Below, piece by piece: positions 1-7,660 of a DNA stretch of 36,829 nt. Under the pieces are notes generated by a model. That model saw only the letters and a list, made by a program, of their open reading frames with translations, was not told where the DNA came from and searched no databases. Within the stretch, counting starts at the first letter, position 1. Each line of letters starts with the position of its first letter. The position numbers were made by a program, and so were the translations under genes. This stretch comes from an uncultured Rikenellaceae bacterium (GTDB lineage: Bacteria; Bacteroidota; Bacteroidia; Bacteroidales; Rikenellaceae). The stretch is taken from the NCBI GenBank assembly GCA_904501625.1, contig CAJGBR010000011.1, positions 1 to 36,829 of the forward strand, written 5' to 3'.

Positions 1-10
1 AAAAAATATG

Positions 11-18
11 TAAATTTG
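11..18 (+). promoter_or_regulatory. -7 box of the cyclophilin gene promoter
   Basis: TAAATTTG matches the Bacteroidota -7 consensus TAnnTTTG and lies 28 nt before the cyclophilin ATG. The matching -33 element would fall outside the left edge of the window, so only half the promoter can be seen. Confidence 0.55.
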
Positions 19-46
19 TGGTACTCGTAAATAAATAATTGATAGT

Positions 47-484
47 ATGAAACGTGCTGAAATTTTTACACCTAAGGGTGTTATGAAGGTAGAGTTGTAT
101 GAAAACGATACTCCCATCACCGTAGATAACTTTTGTAAACTTGCCAAATCTGGCTTTTATGATGGTTTAACTTTTCACCGAGTTATTCCTGAATTTGTTA
201 TTCAAGGAGGTTGTCCTCTGGGAACAGGTGCAGGCGGCCCTGGATATACAATCCCTTGTGAGACCGATAAAACAATGCAATATCACGACCGAGGTGTTCT
301 GTCAATGGCTCATCGAGGACGAAATACTGGCGGCTCTCAATTTTTCATCTGCCACAACCGTGAAAACACAGCTCACCTTGACGGAGTACACACCTGCTTC
401 GGTAAACTATACGAAGGACTTGATGTCCTGGACGATATCAGACAAGGTGATTTAATTGAAAAAATTGTTATAATTGAAGAGTAA
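47..484 (+). CDS. Cyclophilin-type peptidyl-prolyl cis-trans isomerase
   Basis: Catalyses cis-trans isomerisation of X-Pro bonds. The 145-residue protein is a single compact cyclophilin domain with no signal peptide, so it is probably cytoplasmic. Visible family motifs are FHRVIP (43-48, with the catalytic Arg at 45), VIQGG (51-55), MAHRG (87-91), GSQFFI (96-101) and the HLDG/FGK region (110-120). The length is at the short end for bacterial single-domain cyclophilins. The ATG at 47 follows a -7 box. Only 3 nt separate its stop from the next gene, so the two are almost certainly cotranscribed. Confidence 0.93.
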   Translation: MKRAEIFTPKGVMKVELYENDTPITVDNFCKLAKSGFYDGLTFHRVIPEFVIQGGCPLGTGAGGPGYTIPCETDKTMQYHDRGVLSMAHRGRNTGGSQFFICHNRENTAHLDGVHTCFGKLYEGLDVLDDIRQGDLIEKIVIIEE

Positions 485-487
485 TAT

Positions 488-883
488 ATGGACTTTGAAG
501 GAATATTGATTCGCAAATGTGCTCCCGTTAGTGGGCAATCAGCTCGCGGACAGTGGTCTAAACAAGATTTGATTTTCGAACTTCCCGGAGATTACAACCG
601 CAAATTGTGCGTTAGTTTCTGGGGAGATAAAGTTCAAGATGCGGCTAAAATAAATGAGGGTGAGAAAGTCACCGTTTCTTGCAATATCGAATCTCGAGAA
701 TTCAACGGCAGATGGTATACTGAAGTTCGTGCTTGGAGAGTTCAAGTTGCAAATACCACTCCGGCTGCACAACCGGCAGAATCTCCGGCTGCATACTCAG
801 GTGGAGTTCCTCCAATTTCTGCTCCAGAATATTCTGCTCCATCAACTTCGCCTGCAGACGATATCGACGATTTGCCGTTCTAA
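488..883 (+). CDS. DUF3127 OB-fold protein with an SSB-like C-terminal tip
   Basis: A 131-residue protein that fits the Bacteroidota DUF3127 family. Residues 1-90 have the alternating beta pattern of an OB fold (for example KLCVSFWGD, GEKVTVSCNIESRE, GRWYTEVRAW). A Pro/Ala/Ser-rich linker runs over about 90-122, followed by the acidic tip DDIDDLPF (124-131). This layout of OB fold, disordered linker and acidic tip ending in Pro-Phe is that of single-stranded DNA-binding protein, whose tip recruits repair and replication proteins. ssDNA binding is inferred; no nucleic-acid contact residues can be confirmed by eye. It is cotranscribed with the cyclophilin and ends at a strong terminator. Confidence 0.8.
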   Translation: MDFEGILIRKCAPVSGQSARGQWSKQDLIFELPGDYNRKLCVSFWGDKVQDAAKINEGEKVTVSCNIESREFNGRWYTEVRAWRVQVANTTPAAQPAESPAAYSGGVPPISAPEYSAPSTSPADDIDDLPF

Positions 884-907
884 GCATCTCGTTCGTATAA
901 AATAGAA

Positions 908-945
908 GAGGGTGTCCAATAGATTTATGGACACCCTCCTTTATA
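908..945. terminator. Bidirectional rho-independent terminator (GAGGGTGTCC stem)
   Basis: A perfect 10-bp stem, GAGGGTGTCC (908-917) with GGACACCCTC (929-938), encloses an 11-nt loop and has T-rich sequence on both sides. It sits between the convergent DUF3127 and zinc-ribbon genes and can serve both. The same stem recurs at two other gene ends in the window. Confidence 0.88.
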
Positions 946-955
946 TTCGATCAAA

Positions 956-1726
956 CTATTCTTCGCTATCAAGCAAATCTGAAACCAGAATACGGCCACA
1001 ATATTCGCATACAATAATCTTTTTGCTCATTCTGATATCAAACTGACGTTGCGGCGGGATACGGTTGTAGCAACCTCCACAAGCATCACGCTTAACTGTC
1101 ACAACAGCAAGACCATTGCGTGCATTGCCTCTGATTCTTCTGTATGCAGTGAGCAAACGTGAATCAATCTTTTCGGCTGCGAGTTCTGATTCTTTAGTCA
1201 GATCTTCAACTATTTTCGCTGTTTCACGATCGATTCCTTCGAGTTCTTCCTGTTTGCTCTTTAAATCAACAATACGACCTTCAACGACACTCTTAGCCTC
1301 TTCGACCAATTTTTTCTTAATTTTCACATCGTTGTTATACTCTTTGATTCTCTTTTCAAACAATTCGATATCAAGTTTCTGCAACTCGATTGCTTTTGCC
1401 AAAGATTCGTACTCACGATTGTTACGTACATTATTTTCCTGTTCCTCATATTTGGCAATCAAACTCTTAGCCTTTTCGATCTCTTCTTTTTTAGTCTTGG
1501 TATTACGAGTCAACTCATCAATGTCACTCATAATATTGGCGATACGAGTTTCAAGACCTGCGATTTCATCTTCGAGATCTTGAACTTCGAGAGGAAGTTC
1601 ACCCTTAATCTTGTTGATTTCGTCTATCTTCGAATCGATCTTTTGAAGTTCATAAAGAGCCTTGATCTTTTCTTCAGTGGTGTAATCCATTGATTCACCA
1701 GGTTTAACAGCTGCTATACTTGTCAT
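956..1726 (-). CDS. Coiled-coil protein with C-terminal C4 zinc ribbon (DUF164 type)
   Basis: A 256-residue protein. About residues 15-190 are charged heptad-like helix, rich in Lys/Glu with regular Leu/Ile, predicting a long antiparallel coiled coil. The C-terminus holds a zinc ribbon of two Cys pairs, CGGC and CEYC, about 25 residues apart with IPPQRQFDIR between. This is the architecture of the widespread zinc-ribbon/DUF164 family, sometimes annotated as nucleic-acid binding; its exact job is not established. It is the last gene of a run MerR, Nif3-like, zinc ribbon, 29 nt after the Nif3-like gene, and the pairing with Nif3 is common in Bacteroidota. The ATG at 1726 is used; a second Met 12 codons in is possible. 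Confidence 0.87.
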   Translation of the reverse strand: MTSIAAVKPGESMDYTTEEKIKALYELQKIDSKIDEINKIKGELPLEVQDLEDEIAGLETRIANIMSDIDELTRNTKTKKEEIEKAKSLIAKYEEQENNVRNNREYESLAKAIELQKLDIELFEKRIKEYNNDVKIKKKLVEEAKSVVEGRIVDLKSKQEELEGIDRETAKIVEDLTKESELAAEKIDSRLLTAYRRIRGNARNGLAVVTVKRDACGGCYNRIPPQRQFDIRMSKKIIVCEYCGRILVSDLLDSEE

Positions 1727-1755
1727 ATCCTATAAATTTTTCTTTTGATAGTTGA

Positions 1756-2850
1756 TTACAAATGTCTAATCGGATTTGTCGATTTCTCACATTTGCGAAC
1801 TGCAAAGTTAGGTATTTTTTTCGTAAGATAATCAAATAAAATGTCAACAGCACAAATTTCACTTTCATAATGACCTATTCGCACCGCTGTAATCGCATCT
1901 TCTGCATCAAAAAATTCGCTGAATTTCATCTCTCCCGTAATGAAAACTTCGGCTCCGCTGCTCACCGCATCCTGAATTAGTGATGCTCCAGAACCGCCAC
2001 ACATTGCTACTCGACGAACCTTTTCACAGTGTGGTTCATTAAACTCGATATGTTCACAATTAAATCGTTTTTTGATTTCACAGATAAAATCCATTATCGG
2101 CATCTCTTGAGGCAAATCACCCACTACACCCAGACCTATTCCTTCAGCAACATTATTCAACGTATAGATGTCATAAGCCATCTCCTCATAGGGGTGAACT
2201 TTCTGTGCAGCTCTCACAACGCGGTTACACAGATGTCGCGGCACAACTGTTTCGATTTTAACCTCAGCAGTGTCTTCTCTGACACCGATCTCGCCGATGT
2301 AGGGTTCACACCCCTTACCCGCACGAAATGTTCCACAACCGACGCTGTTGAAACTACACTGATCATAACGGCCTATTGCACCGGCACCTGCCGAGAACAT
2401 TGCAGAACGCACCTGCTCGGCATAACTTTCAGGAACATACACTACGATTTTTCTCAACTCGCCATCACGTTGTTCGAGTGTACGAATATTCTGCAAATCA
2501 AGAATATGTGCCATTCTCCAACTAACGCCCTCGTATGCAGCATCCAATGACGTGTGACACGCATACAGAGCAATCCCATATCTGACTGCTTTGGCTACAA
2601 GACGTTCAGGGCGATTCGATTCGGTCAGACGTTTCAATGGTTTAAAGACCAGTGGATGATGTGAAATAACCATATTTGCACCACTATGATAAGCCTGATC
2701 AAGCACCTGATCGGTCACATCAAGACACAAGACAATTCCGCTAACCTCCATCCTCGGATCTCCGACGGTCAATCCCGTATTGTCATAACTCTCCTGATAC
2801 TGAGCCGGAGCAAGTTCTTCAATTAAGGATACTATATCTCTTACAATCAT
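1756..2850 (-). CDS. Nif3-like dinuclear metal-centre protein
   Basis: Member of the Nif3/YbgI/YqfO family of toroidal hexamers with a two-metal site; often annotated as GTP cyclohydrolase 1 type 2 homologue, but the physiological reaction is uncertain. The 364-residue length matches the long subfamily, which has a PII-like insertion between the two halves of the metal-binding domain. Visible metal-site motifs are ISHHPLVF (about 63-70), CHTSLDAA (about 98-105) and a C-terminal RIGHYESE in place of the common GHxxSE. The insertion occupies roughly 140-240. The ATG at 2850 lies 27 nt after the MerR stop, consistent with cotranscription. Confidence 0.9.
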   Translation of the reverse strand: MIVRDIVSLIEELAPAQYQESYDNTGLTVGDPRMEVSGIVLCLDVTDQVLDQAYHSGANMVISHHPLVFKPLKRLTESNRPERLVAKAVRYGIALYACHTSLDAAYEGVSWRMAHILDLQNIRTLEQRDGELRKIVVYVPESYAEQVRSAMFSAGAGAIGRYDQCSFNSVGCGTFRAGKGCEPYIGEIGVREDTAEVKIETVVPRHLCNRVVRAAQKVHPYEEMAYDIYTLNNVAEGIGLGVVGDLPQEMPIMDFICEIKKRFNCEHIEFNEPHCEKVRRVAMCGGSGASLIQDAVSSGAEVFITGEMKFSEFFDAEDAITAVRIGHYESEICAVDILFDYLTKKIPNFAVRKCEKSTNPIRHL

Positions 2851-2877
2851 TGTATTATGATTTAAGACAATTAAGGT

Positions 2878-3534
2878 TTATTCTTTATCGATTTTATCGA
2901 ATAACGATCCCGTTATACTCGGAGCATCTACCGGCACAAGATTTTTACGAATTTTCTCATTCTGCATTTTCTTGAATTCGGACATCGTCTTCGGATTATG
3001 TTTTTCGAGTTTCACCTCTGGTGCTGGTGGCGGCAATTCACCAAACAGACTTGCCAATGTCAATTCTTGTTCAGGTTGAGATTCAACTTGTACCTCCGCT
3101 TGTAGAGTTGCTTGAGGCTCCTCGATTTCAGATAGTTGTCCCTCGGTATCAACAAATTGCTTCTCTGGTTCAACCGACACTATCTTTTCTTCAGCATCTT
3201 TAAATTCAGTCTTAATCTGTAACAAAGCTGCACGAATCATCTCAAGTCGTTCCATTATTGCAGCATCACGTTCGACCTCATTTCGCGACTGTTTAAGCTG
3301 ACGTTTTGCACCCTCGAGGGTCATTCCGCGAACCTTTACAAGATGATATATAACTTTCAGATTTTCAATATCTTTCGCAGTAAATAACCTGTTCCCTTTT
3401 TTATTTTTCTGTGGTTTTAAAATCGGAAAGGTTTTCTCCCAAAAACGCAACAACGATGGCTTAACGTCAAACATTTCTGCCACTTCGCCCATCGTATAAA
3501 GCATCTTAGTGGGACGTTCCTCGTTCATACTCAT
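2878..3534 (-). CDS. MerR-family transcriptional regulator
   Basis: Has an N-terminal MerR-type winged helix-turn-helix (about residues 12-80: YTMGEVAEMF, LRFWEKTFPIL, NRLFTAKDIENL), then a coiled stretch and an acidic, Glu/Pro/Gln-rich tail with a conserved-looking basic C-terminus. The tail has no Cys cluster or GyrI-like ligand domain, so it is not an obvious metal or drug sensor. The first ATG is at 3534 (a TTG codon lies just before it), with another at 3528. It has its own promoter and heads the Nif3-like/zinc-ribbon run. Its target genes are unknown. Confidence 0.87.
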   Translation of the reverse strand: MSMNEERPTKMLYTMGEVAEMFDVKPSLLRFWEKTFPILKPQKNKKGNRLFTAKDIENLKVIYHLVKVRGMTLEGAKRQLKQSRNEVERDAAIMERLEMIRAALLQIKTEFKDAEEKIVSVEPEKQFVDTEGQLSEIEEPQATLQAEVQVESQPEQELTLASLFGELPPPAPEVKLEKHNPKTMSEFKKMQNEKIRKNLVPVDAPSITGSLFDKIDKE

Positions 3535-3578
3535 CAAGACTTTACATTAAAAAAATCAGGACCTCTGTAAATTAGCGT

Positions 3579-3609
3579 GCAAGATACTAAAAACTTTGAG
3601 ATTTTACAA
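3579..3609 (-). promoter_or_regulatory. Promoter of the MerR/Nif3/zinc-ribbon operon
   Basis: On the minus strand TTG (3609-3607) is followed by exactly 20 nt and then TATCTTGC (3586-3579), one shift away from the TAnnTTTG consensus. It lies about 45 nt upstream of the MerR ATG and diverges from the cysteate synthase promoter. Confidence 0.55.
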
Positions 3610-3669
3610 ATGTGTAACAATTTTTCAGTCTATCAGTCGTAAAATTCTCAAATTGAGTATTTAATCGTA

Positions 3670-3700
3670 TTGGCAATTAACAAAAAAAATGCAATCTTTG
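3670..3700 (+). promoter_or_regulatory. Promoter of the cysteate synthase gene
   Basis: TTG (3670-3672), a 20-nt spacer, then AATCTTTG (3693-3700), with one mismatch to TAnnTTTG and followed by the typical CACC. Transcription should begin near 3705, so the in-frame ATG at 3689 lies upstream of the transcript and cannot be the start. This moves translation to the ATG at 3728. Confidence 0.7.
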
Positions 3701-3727
3701 CACCAAATGATAAAAACCGTTGACAAT

Positions 3728-5020
3728 ATGGAAAACTTCAACCCGACTAATTATCGACTCATAAATGTTCACGATGGTCACACATTTGACGACCAAGGTT
3801 GGACACTTGATGCACCCGACAGCCAGTCACCATCACTCATTCGTGCCGACTACCAACAGAAACAGATCCGATTCGGAGAAAAAAGCGAAGGCATCTACCG
3901 ATTCGCTGACTGGTTACCAATTCGCCGTAAACTGAAAAATTCGAGTGCTCCGGTCACATATCGCAGCAAAGCTCTGGCAGAACGTTTGGGCCTGAAAAAT
4001 CTGTATATATGTTTCAATGGTTACAATCCCGAAATCGGAGCAAATATGACCACCTGCTCGTTCAAAGAGACTGAAGCGTATAGTGTAGGTGGCAGAATGG
4101 ATCCGCAAGATAAACGTATCCTGGTTGTCTCATCGGCAGGGAATACGGCTCGTGCCTTTGCAAAGGTCTGCTCTGATAATAACATTCCGTTGTTACTGAC
4201 CGTTCCAGAAGACAATATCGATGCACTCTGGTTTGATGCTCCGCTGAACGACTGTGTAAAACTTGTGGTTTCTGAACGAGGCAGCGATTACTTCGACGCA
4301 ATCAATCTTGGAAATATAGCAGTCAAATCTCCGAAATTCTACGCCGAAGGTGGAGCAAAAAATATTGCACGTCGCGATGGTATGGCAACAACCGTACTCT
4401 CAGCAGCTGAAGTTATTGGCCGTATTCCGGATTACTATTTTCAAGCCGTAGGAAGCGGTACAGGTGCAATCGCTGCGTGGGAAGCAAATATGAGATTGAT
4501 CGAAGATGGCAGATTTGGCAATAATAAAATGAAACTTATTGTTTCTCAGAATATTCCATTTACTCCGATGTATGATGCGTGGAAAGAAGACTCTCGCGCA
4601 TTGCTGCCATTCAGCGACGAATCTGCCCGCATCGCAGCATCCATCATCGATGCCAAAGTTTTGTCAAACAGACGTCCGCCATATTCAATCAACGGAGGTC
4701 TTTATGATGCACTGCGTGATAGCGGCGGTACAATTCTTTGTGCAGACAATATGTCATCTGAACAAGCAGCAAAACTATTCGAAGAGACCGAAGGCGTGGA
4801 TATTCATCCGGCAGCAGGAGTCGCCCTCGCAACACTGATTCAATGCATCGAAAACAGAGTTATCGACCCTGAAGCTATCATTATGCTCAACGTAACGGGT
4901 GGCGGTGAAAAACTCTACAAGAATGGCAAAACATTACACTACCTCAAACCATCTCTTGTCTTCCCGATCGATCCCGATCCCAAAGAGTGCCTTGAGAAAA
5001 TTGAGGCTCTGTTCGAATAA
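3728..5020 (+). CDS. Cysteate synthase (threonine synthase-like PLP enzyme)
   Basis: Predicted to convert O-phospho-L-serine and sulfite to L-cysteate and phosphate. It belongs to fold-type II PLP enzymes. With the start at 3728 it has 430 residues; CSFKETEA carries the PLP lysine (K113), SSAGNT (136-141) is the cofactor-binding Asn loop, GSGTGAIAAWEA is the glycine-rich phosphate loop, and VTGGGEKLY lies near the C-terminus. The N-terminus (NYRLINVHDGHTFDD) and the CSFKETEA motif fit the archaeal-type cysteate synthase branch rather than true threonine synthase, which usually has SFKDR at the lysine. An in-frame ATG at 3689 is ruled out by the promoter. In archaea the product leads to coenzyme M; here a sulfonolipid role is more likely, because a matching acyltransferase lies at 7661. 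An unusual threonine synthase remains the main alternative. Confidence 0.82.
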   Translation: MENFNPTNYRLINVHDGHTFDDQGWTLDAPDSQSPSLIRADYQQKQIRFGEKSEGIYRFADWLPIRRKLKNSSAPVTYRSKALAERLGLKNLYICFNGYNPEIGANMTTCSFKETEAYSVGGRMDPQDKRILVVSSAGNTARAFAKVCSDNNIPLLLTVPEDNIDALWFDAPLNDCVKLVVSERGSDYFDAINLGNIAVKSPKFYAEGGAKNIARRDGMATTVLSAAEVIGRIPDYYFQAVGSGTGAIAAWEANMRLIEDGRFGNNKMKLIVSQNIPFTPMYDAWKEDSRALLPFSDESARIAASIIDAKVLSNRRPPYSINGGLYDALRDSGGTILCADNMSSEQAAKLFEETEGVDIHPAAGVALATLIQCIENRVIDPEAIIMLNVTGGGEKLYKNGKTLHYLKPSLVFPIDPDPKECLEKIEALFE

Positions 5021-5042
5021 AATATAAATTCACAAATAGCTA

Positions 5043-5100
5043 CAACTCTGCGGTTCTCAAATTAATTTCACAAAAACAGAGCCCGCAGAGTTGATTTTTT
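5043..5100 (+). terminator. Terminator after cysteate synthase, overlapping the purD promoter
   Basis: A perfect 11-bp inverted repeat, CAACTCTGCGG (5043-5053) and CCGCAGAGTTG (5083-5093), has a 29-nt loop and is followed by ATTTTTT. The last three stem bases are also the -33 TTG of the purD promoter. Confidence 0.7.
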
Positions 5101-5120
5101 GTGCAAAATCATTACCTTTG
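5091..5120 (+). promoter_or_regulatory. purD promoter
   Basis: TTG (5091-5093), a 19-nt spacer and a perfect TACCTTTG (5113-5120). The box lies inside an in-frame GTG extension of purD at 5101, so that GTG is not the start. Confidence 0.8.
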
Positions 5121-5145
5121 TCGTAAACAAATTCTTGTTAAGACT

Positions 5146-6438
5146 ATGAAATTACCCCACGCAGTAAACGTTCTGCTCTTGGGTTCAGGTGGCAGAGAAC
5201 ACGCAATTGCAAAGAAAATAGCTGAAAGCCAACGTCTTTCAAAACTATACATTGCAACAGGCAATGGTGGCACGGCTTCGTGTGGCATCAACGTACCTGA
5301 TCTTTCGCCTGTGAATTTCGGCGGAATCAAACAATTCGTCATCTCGAATAATATCAATCTCGTAGTAGTTGGACCTGAAGAACCACTGGTTAAAGGTATT
5401 GCCGACTACTTCCAGAACGATTCGGATATCTATCATATTCCGGTTATCGGACCAACAATGGCTGGTGCTCGACTCGAAGGAAGTAAATCCTTTGCAAAGG
5501 ATTTTATGGTAAGACACAACATTCCGACGGCAGCCTATAAATCGTTCACAAAAGACAAAGCAGATGAGGCTTGTGCATTTCTCGAAACATTCGAGGCACC
5601 GTATGTGCTTAAGGCAGATGGTCTTGCTGCGGGCAAAGGTGTGCTGATTGAAAACGACATCGAATCTGCAAAAAATGCAGTCAAAACGATCCTCGGCGGT
5701 CAATTCGGTATGGCAGGGAACAGCATCGTCATCGAACAGTTCCTCTCAGGTATCGAACTCTCAGTCTTCGTAGCAACTGACGGCAAGAACTATAAACTGC
5801 TGCCTGAGGCAAAAGACTATAAACGCATCGGCGAAGGCGATCAAGGTCTTAACACAGGAGGTATGGGTGCAGTATCACCCGTTCCGTTCGCCGACAAAGA
5901 ATTTATGGACAAGGTCGTAAACCGAATCATCGAACCTACAATCAATGGTCTGATTGAAGATAAAATCGAATATAACGGATTTATATTCTTCGGTTTGATG
6001 AATTGTGGCGGTGAACCGTATGTCATCGAATACAACGTCAGAATGGGCGACCCCGAAAGTGAAGTCGTATTCCCGAGAATCGAATCTGACATTATAGACC
6101 TATTCGAAGGAATCGCTTTTAAATCTTTGGATAAAAAAGAATTAATTATATCCCCTCTCAAAGCTGTTACTGTAATGTGTACTTCGGGAGGCTACCCTGG
6201 CGACTACCGCAAAGGTCTGACAATCGAAGGTGTCAACTCAGTCGAAAACAGCATTGTCTATCACGCAGGTACAAAACTCGAAAAAGGAGTGCTTTACACC
6301 TCCGGAGGTCGTGTGCTTTGTGTAACATCTTTGGGTGATTCGATTCAGGAGTGTGCAGCCAAAAGTTATGCCCAAATCGAAAAGATATCGTTCGAAGATA
6401 TGTACTACCGACGTGATATCACAAAAGATCTGATTTAG
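5146..6438 (+). CDS. purD: Phosphoribosylamine-glycine ligase (GAR synthetase)
   Basis: Second step of de novo purine synthesis: ATP-dependent joining of glycine to 5-phosphoribosylamine. The 430-residue length is normal. The N-terminal domain shows GSGGREHAIA (13-22) and GPEEPLVKGIADYF; the ATP-grasp domain shows LKADGLAAGKGV, and the metal-binding region YNVRMGDPE is intact. An upstream GTG at 5101 is rejected because a perfect promoter box lies between it and this ATG. The next gene starts 30 nt after the stop without a visible terminator, so it may be cotranscribed. Another purine gene, purB, lies at 9492 on the other strand. Confidence 0.96.
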   Translation: MKLPHAVNVLLLGSGGREHAIAKKIAESQRLSKLYIATGNGGTASCGINVPDLSPVNFGGIKQFVISNNINLVVVGPEEPLVKGIADYFQNDSDIYHIPVIGPTMAGARLEGSKSFAKDFMVRHNIPTAAYKSFTKDKADEACAFLETFEAPYVLKADGLAAGKGVLIENDIESAKNAVKTILGGQFGMAGNSIVIEQFLSGIELSVFVATDGKNYKLLPEAKDYKRIGEGDQGLNTGGMGAVSPVPFADKEFMDKVVNRIIEPTINGLIEDKIEYNGFIFFGLMNCGGEPYVIEYNVRMGDPESEVVFPRIESDIIDLFEGIAFKSLDKKELIISPLKAVTVMCTSGGYPGDYRKGLTIEGVNSVENSIVYHAGTKLEKGVLYTSGGRVLCVTSLGDSIQECAAKSYAQIEKISFEDMYYRRDITKDLI

Positions 6439-6468
6439 GATTTTAGAACACATACACAACCTCGGGTG

Positions 6469-7515
6469 ATGAAGTTTCACCAGAATTTTATTTTGTCGAT
6501 TCTGCTCTTGGTATTGCTATTCGCAATATTCGAGTTGAAGAATGTCGTATTGTCTCCGGATTCTGCCTCGTGGATTATCAACGATGCTGGTTCGCAGTGT
6601 CTGTATTCCAATCAACTACCAATCAACACTTCATTCTCGGCAAGTGATAATTGGGCCGGTTGGATTGTGATTCCACTGAGATTGCTGTTGACCTTTGTCA
6701 CTGCAATGCTCATCACACGAACTGCAATGAAAAATATGATTTTCGATGAGAGATCATATCTGCCGACAATAATTTTCCCAATCGTCGCTACAGGCATCTT
6801 CTCGGCAACAGGTTCTATATTAACACTGACATTGAGCCTGTTGCAAATCATAATCTTTAATTTGCTGTTCGACGGATTCAAACGCAGCAACTCAATCAAA
6901 GAGTTCTTCTACGCTTCGATTCTGACCGCAATTTCGACATTATGCTACACCCCCTCTGCCGTAACATTTATCACCATTCTACTGGCAGTAGCTGTGCTGA
7001 ACCGAAGCTTTAGAGAATTATTCTGTTCAATAGTCGGTTTTTTAATTCCGCTATTTCTGTACTCTTATTACCATTGGATTATCGGGTATTCATTTTCGAC
7101 AATTCCCACGAAACTGCTGGCAAGTTTTACCACCACATTATCACTGCCAATAGACCAATGGTTAGTGCTGTCCAACAGATTCGGACTATCCGTATTGATA
7201 GTCTCCGTACTGCCACTTGTCACCGCTACAGTAATAGCCATCGTTACATACCAACACCAACTACGTTATGCCCGCCGCAGACAACGTAAATTCTTCAATC
7301 TGTTGGTATTCCAATTACTGGCAATCACTACATTAACATTCACCGTTCCAAGTTCCGGACTCCAAATGTTACTGCTGAACTCTGTTCCCCTGACATTGAT
7401 CCTCTCTTGCTACTTTAACTGGAACGAATACAGATTCGCAAGATTATTACTGCAACTACTTCCTTGTGGAATCTTACTCTATAACATTACGCTGATAATC
7501 GTTTTGAAGCAGTAA
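6469..7515 (+). CDS. Polytopic membrane protein, possibly DUF6427-like
   Basis: A 348-residue very hydrophobic protein with about nine or ten predicted membrane spans starting at residue 7 (ILSILLLVLLFAIF). It has short loops, a basic stretch near 265 (RYARRRQRK) and no soluble domain or recognisable catalytic motif. It resembles Bacteroidota DUF6427 proteins in size and layout, but this is from memory of the family and not certain. GTG at 6466 directly precedes the ATG at 6469. It lies between purD and the sulfonolipid-type acyltransferase; a role in lipid handling is conceivable but unsupported by motif. Confidence 0.65.
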   Translation: MKFHQNFILSILLLVLLFAIFELKNVVLSPDSASWIINDAGSQCLYSNQLPINTSFSASDNWAGWIVIPLRLLLTFVTAMLITRTAMKNMIFDERSYLPTIIFPIVATGIFSATGSILTLTLSLLQIIIFNLLFDGFKRSNSIKEFFYASILTAISTLCYTPSAVTFITILLAVAVLNRSFRELFCSIVGFLIPLFLYSYYHWIIGYSFSTIPTKLLASFTTTLSLPIDQWLVLSNRFGLSVLIVSVLPLVTATVIAIVTYQHQLRYARRRQRKFFNLLVFQLLAITTLTFTVPSSGLQMLLLNSVPLTLILSCYFNWNEYRFARLLLQLLPCGILLYNITLIIVLKQ

Positions 7516-7554
7516 GTCTAAATGCGTATTTTTATCAAAAACAAGTCGTAAAAT

Positions 7555-7584
7555 TTTACCTCTGATTTTTTTTAAATAACTTTG
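7555..7584 (+). promoter_or_regulatory. Promoter of the acyltransferase gene
   Basis: A perfect -7 box TAACTTTG (7577-7584) with TTT in place of TTG 19 nt upstream (7555-7557). It implies a 5' leader of roughly 70 nt before the GTG start at 7661. I see no riboswitch-like fold in that leader. Confidence 0.65.
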
Positions 7585-7660
7585 CAGAGCAATATGGTAT
7601 GTGGTGGCTTTAAACTACTACACAAGACATTAAACGATTAAAAACCAAAATTTTACTACA

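Noticed and set aside
1116..1583. 155-residue open frame opposite the zinc-ribbon coiled-coil gene
   Set aside because: It is Ser/Leu/Ile/Phe-rich low complexity, as expected from the reverse complement of a Lys/Glu-rich coiled coil, and has no promoter or neighbour spacing to support it.
5245..5703. 152-residue open frame antisense to purD
   Set aside because: purD is intact and well conserved on the other strand; the antisense frame resembles no family and is Cys/Phe-rich in a random manner.
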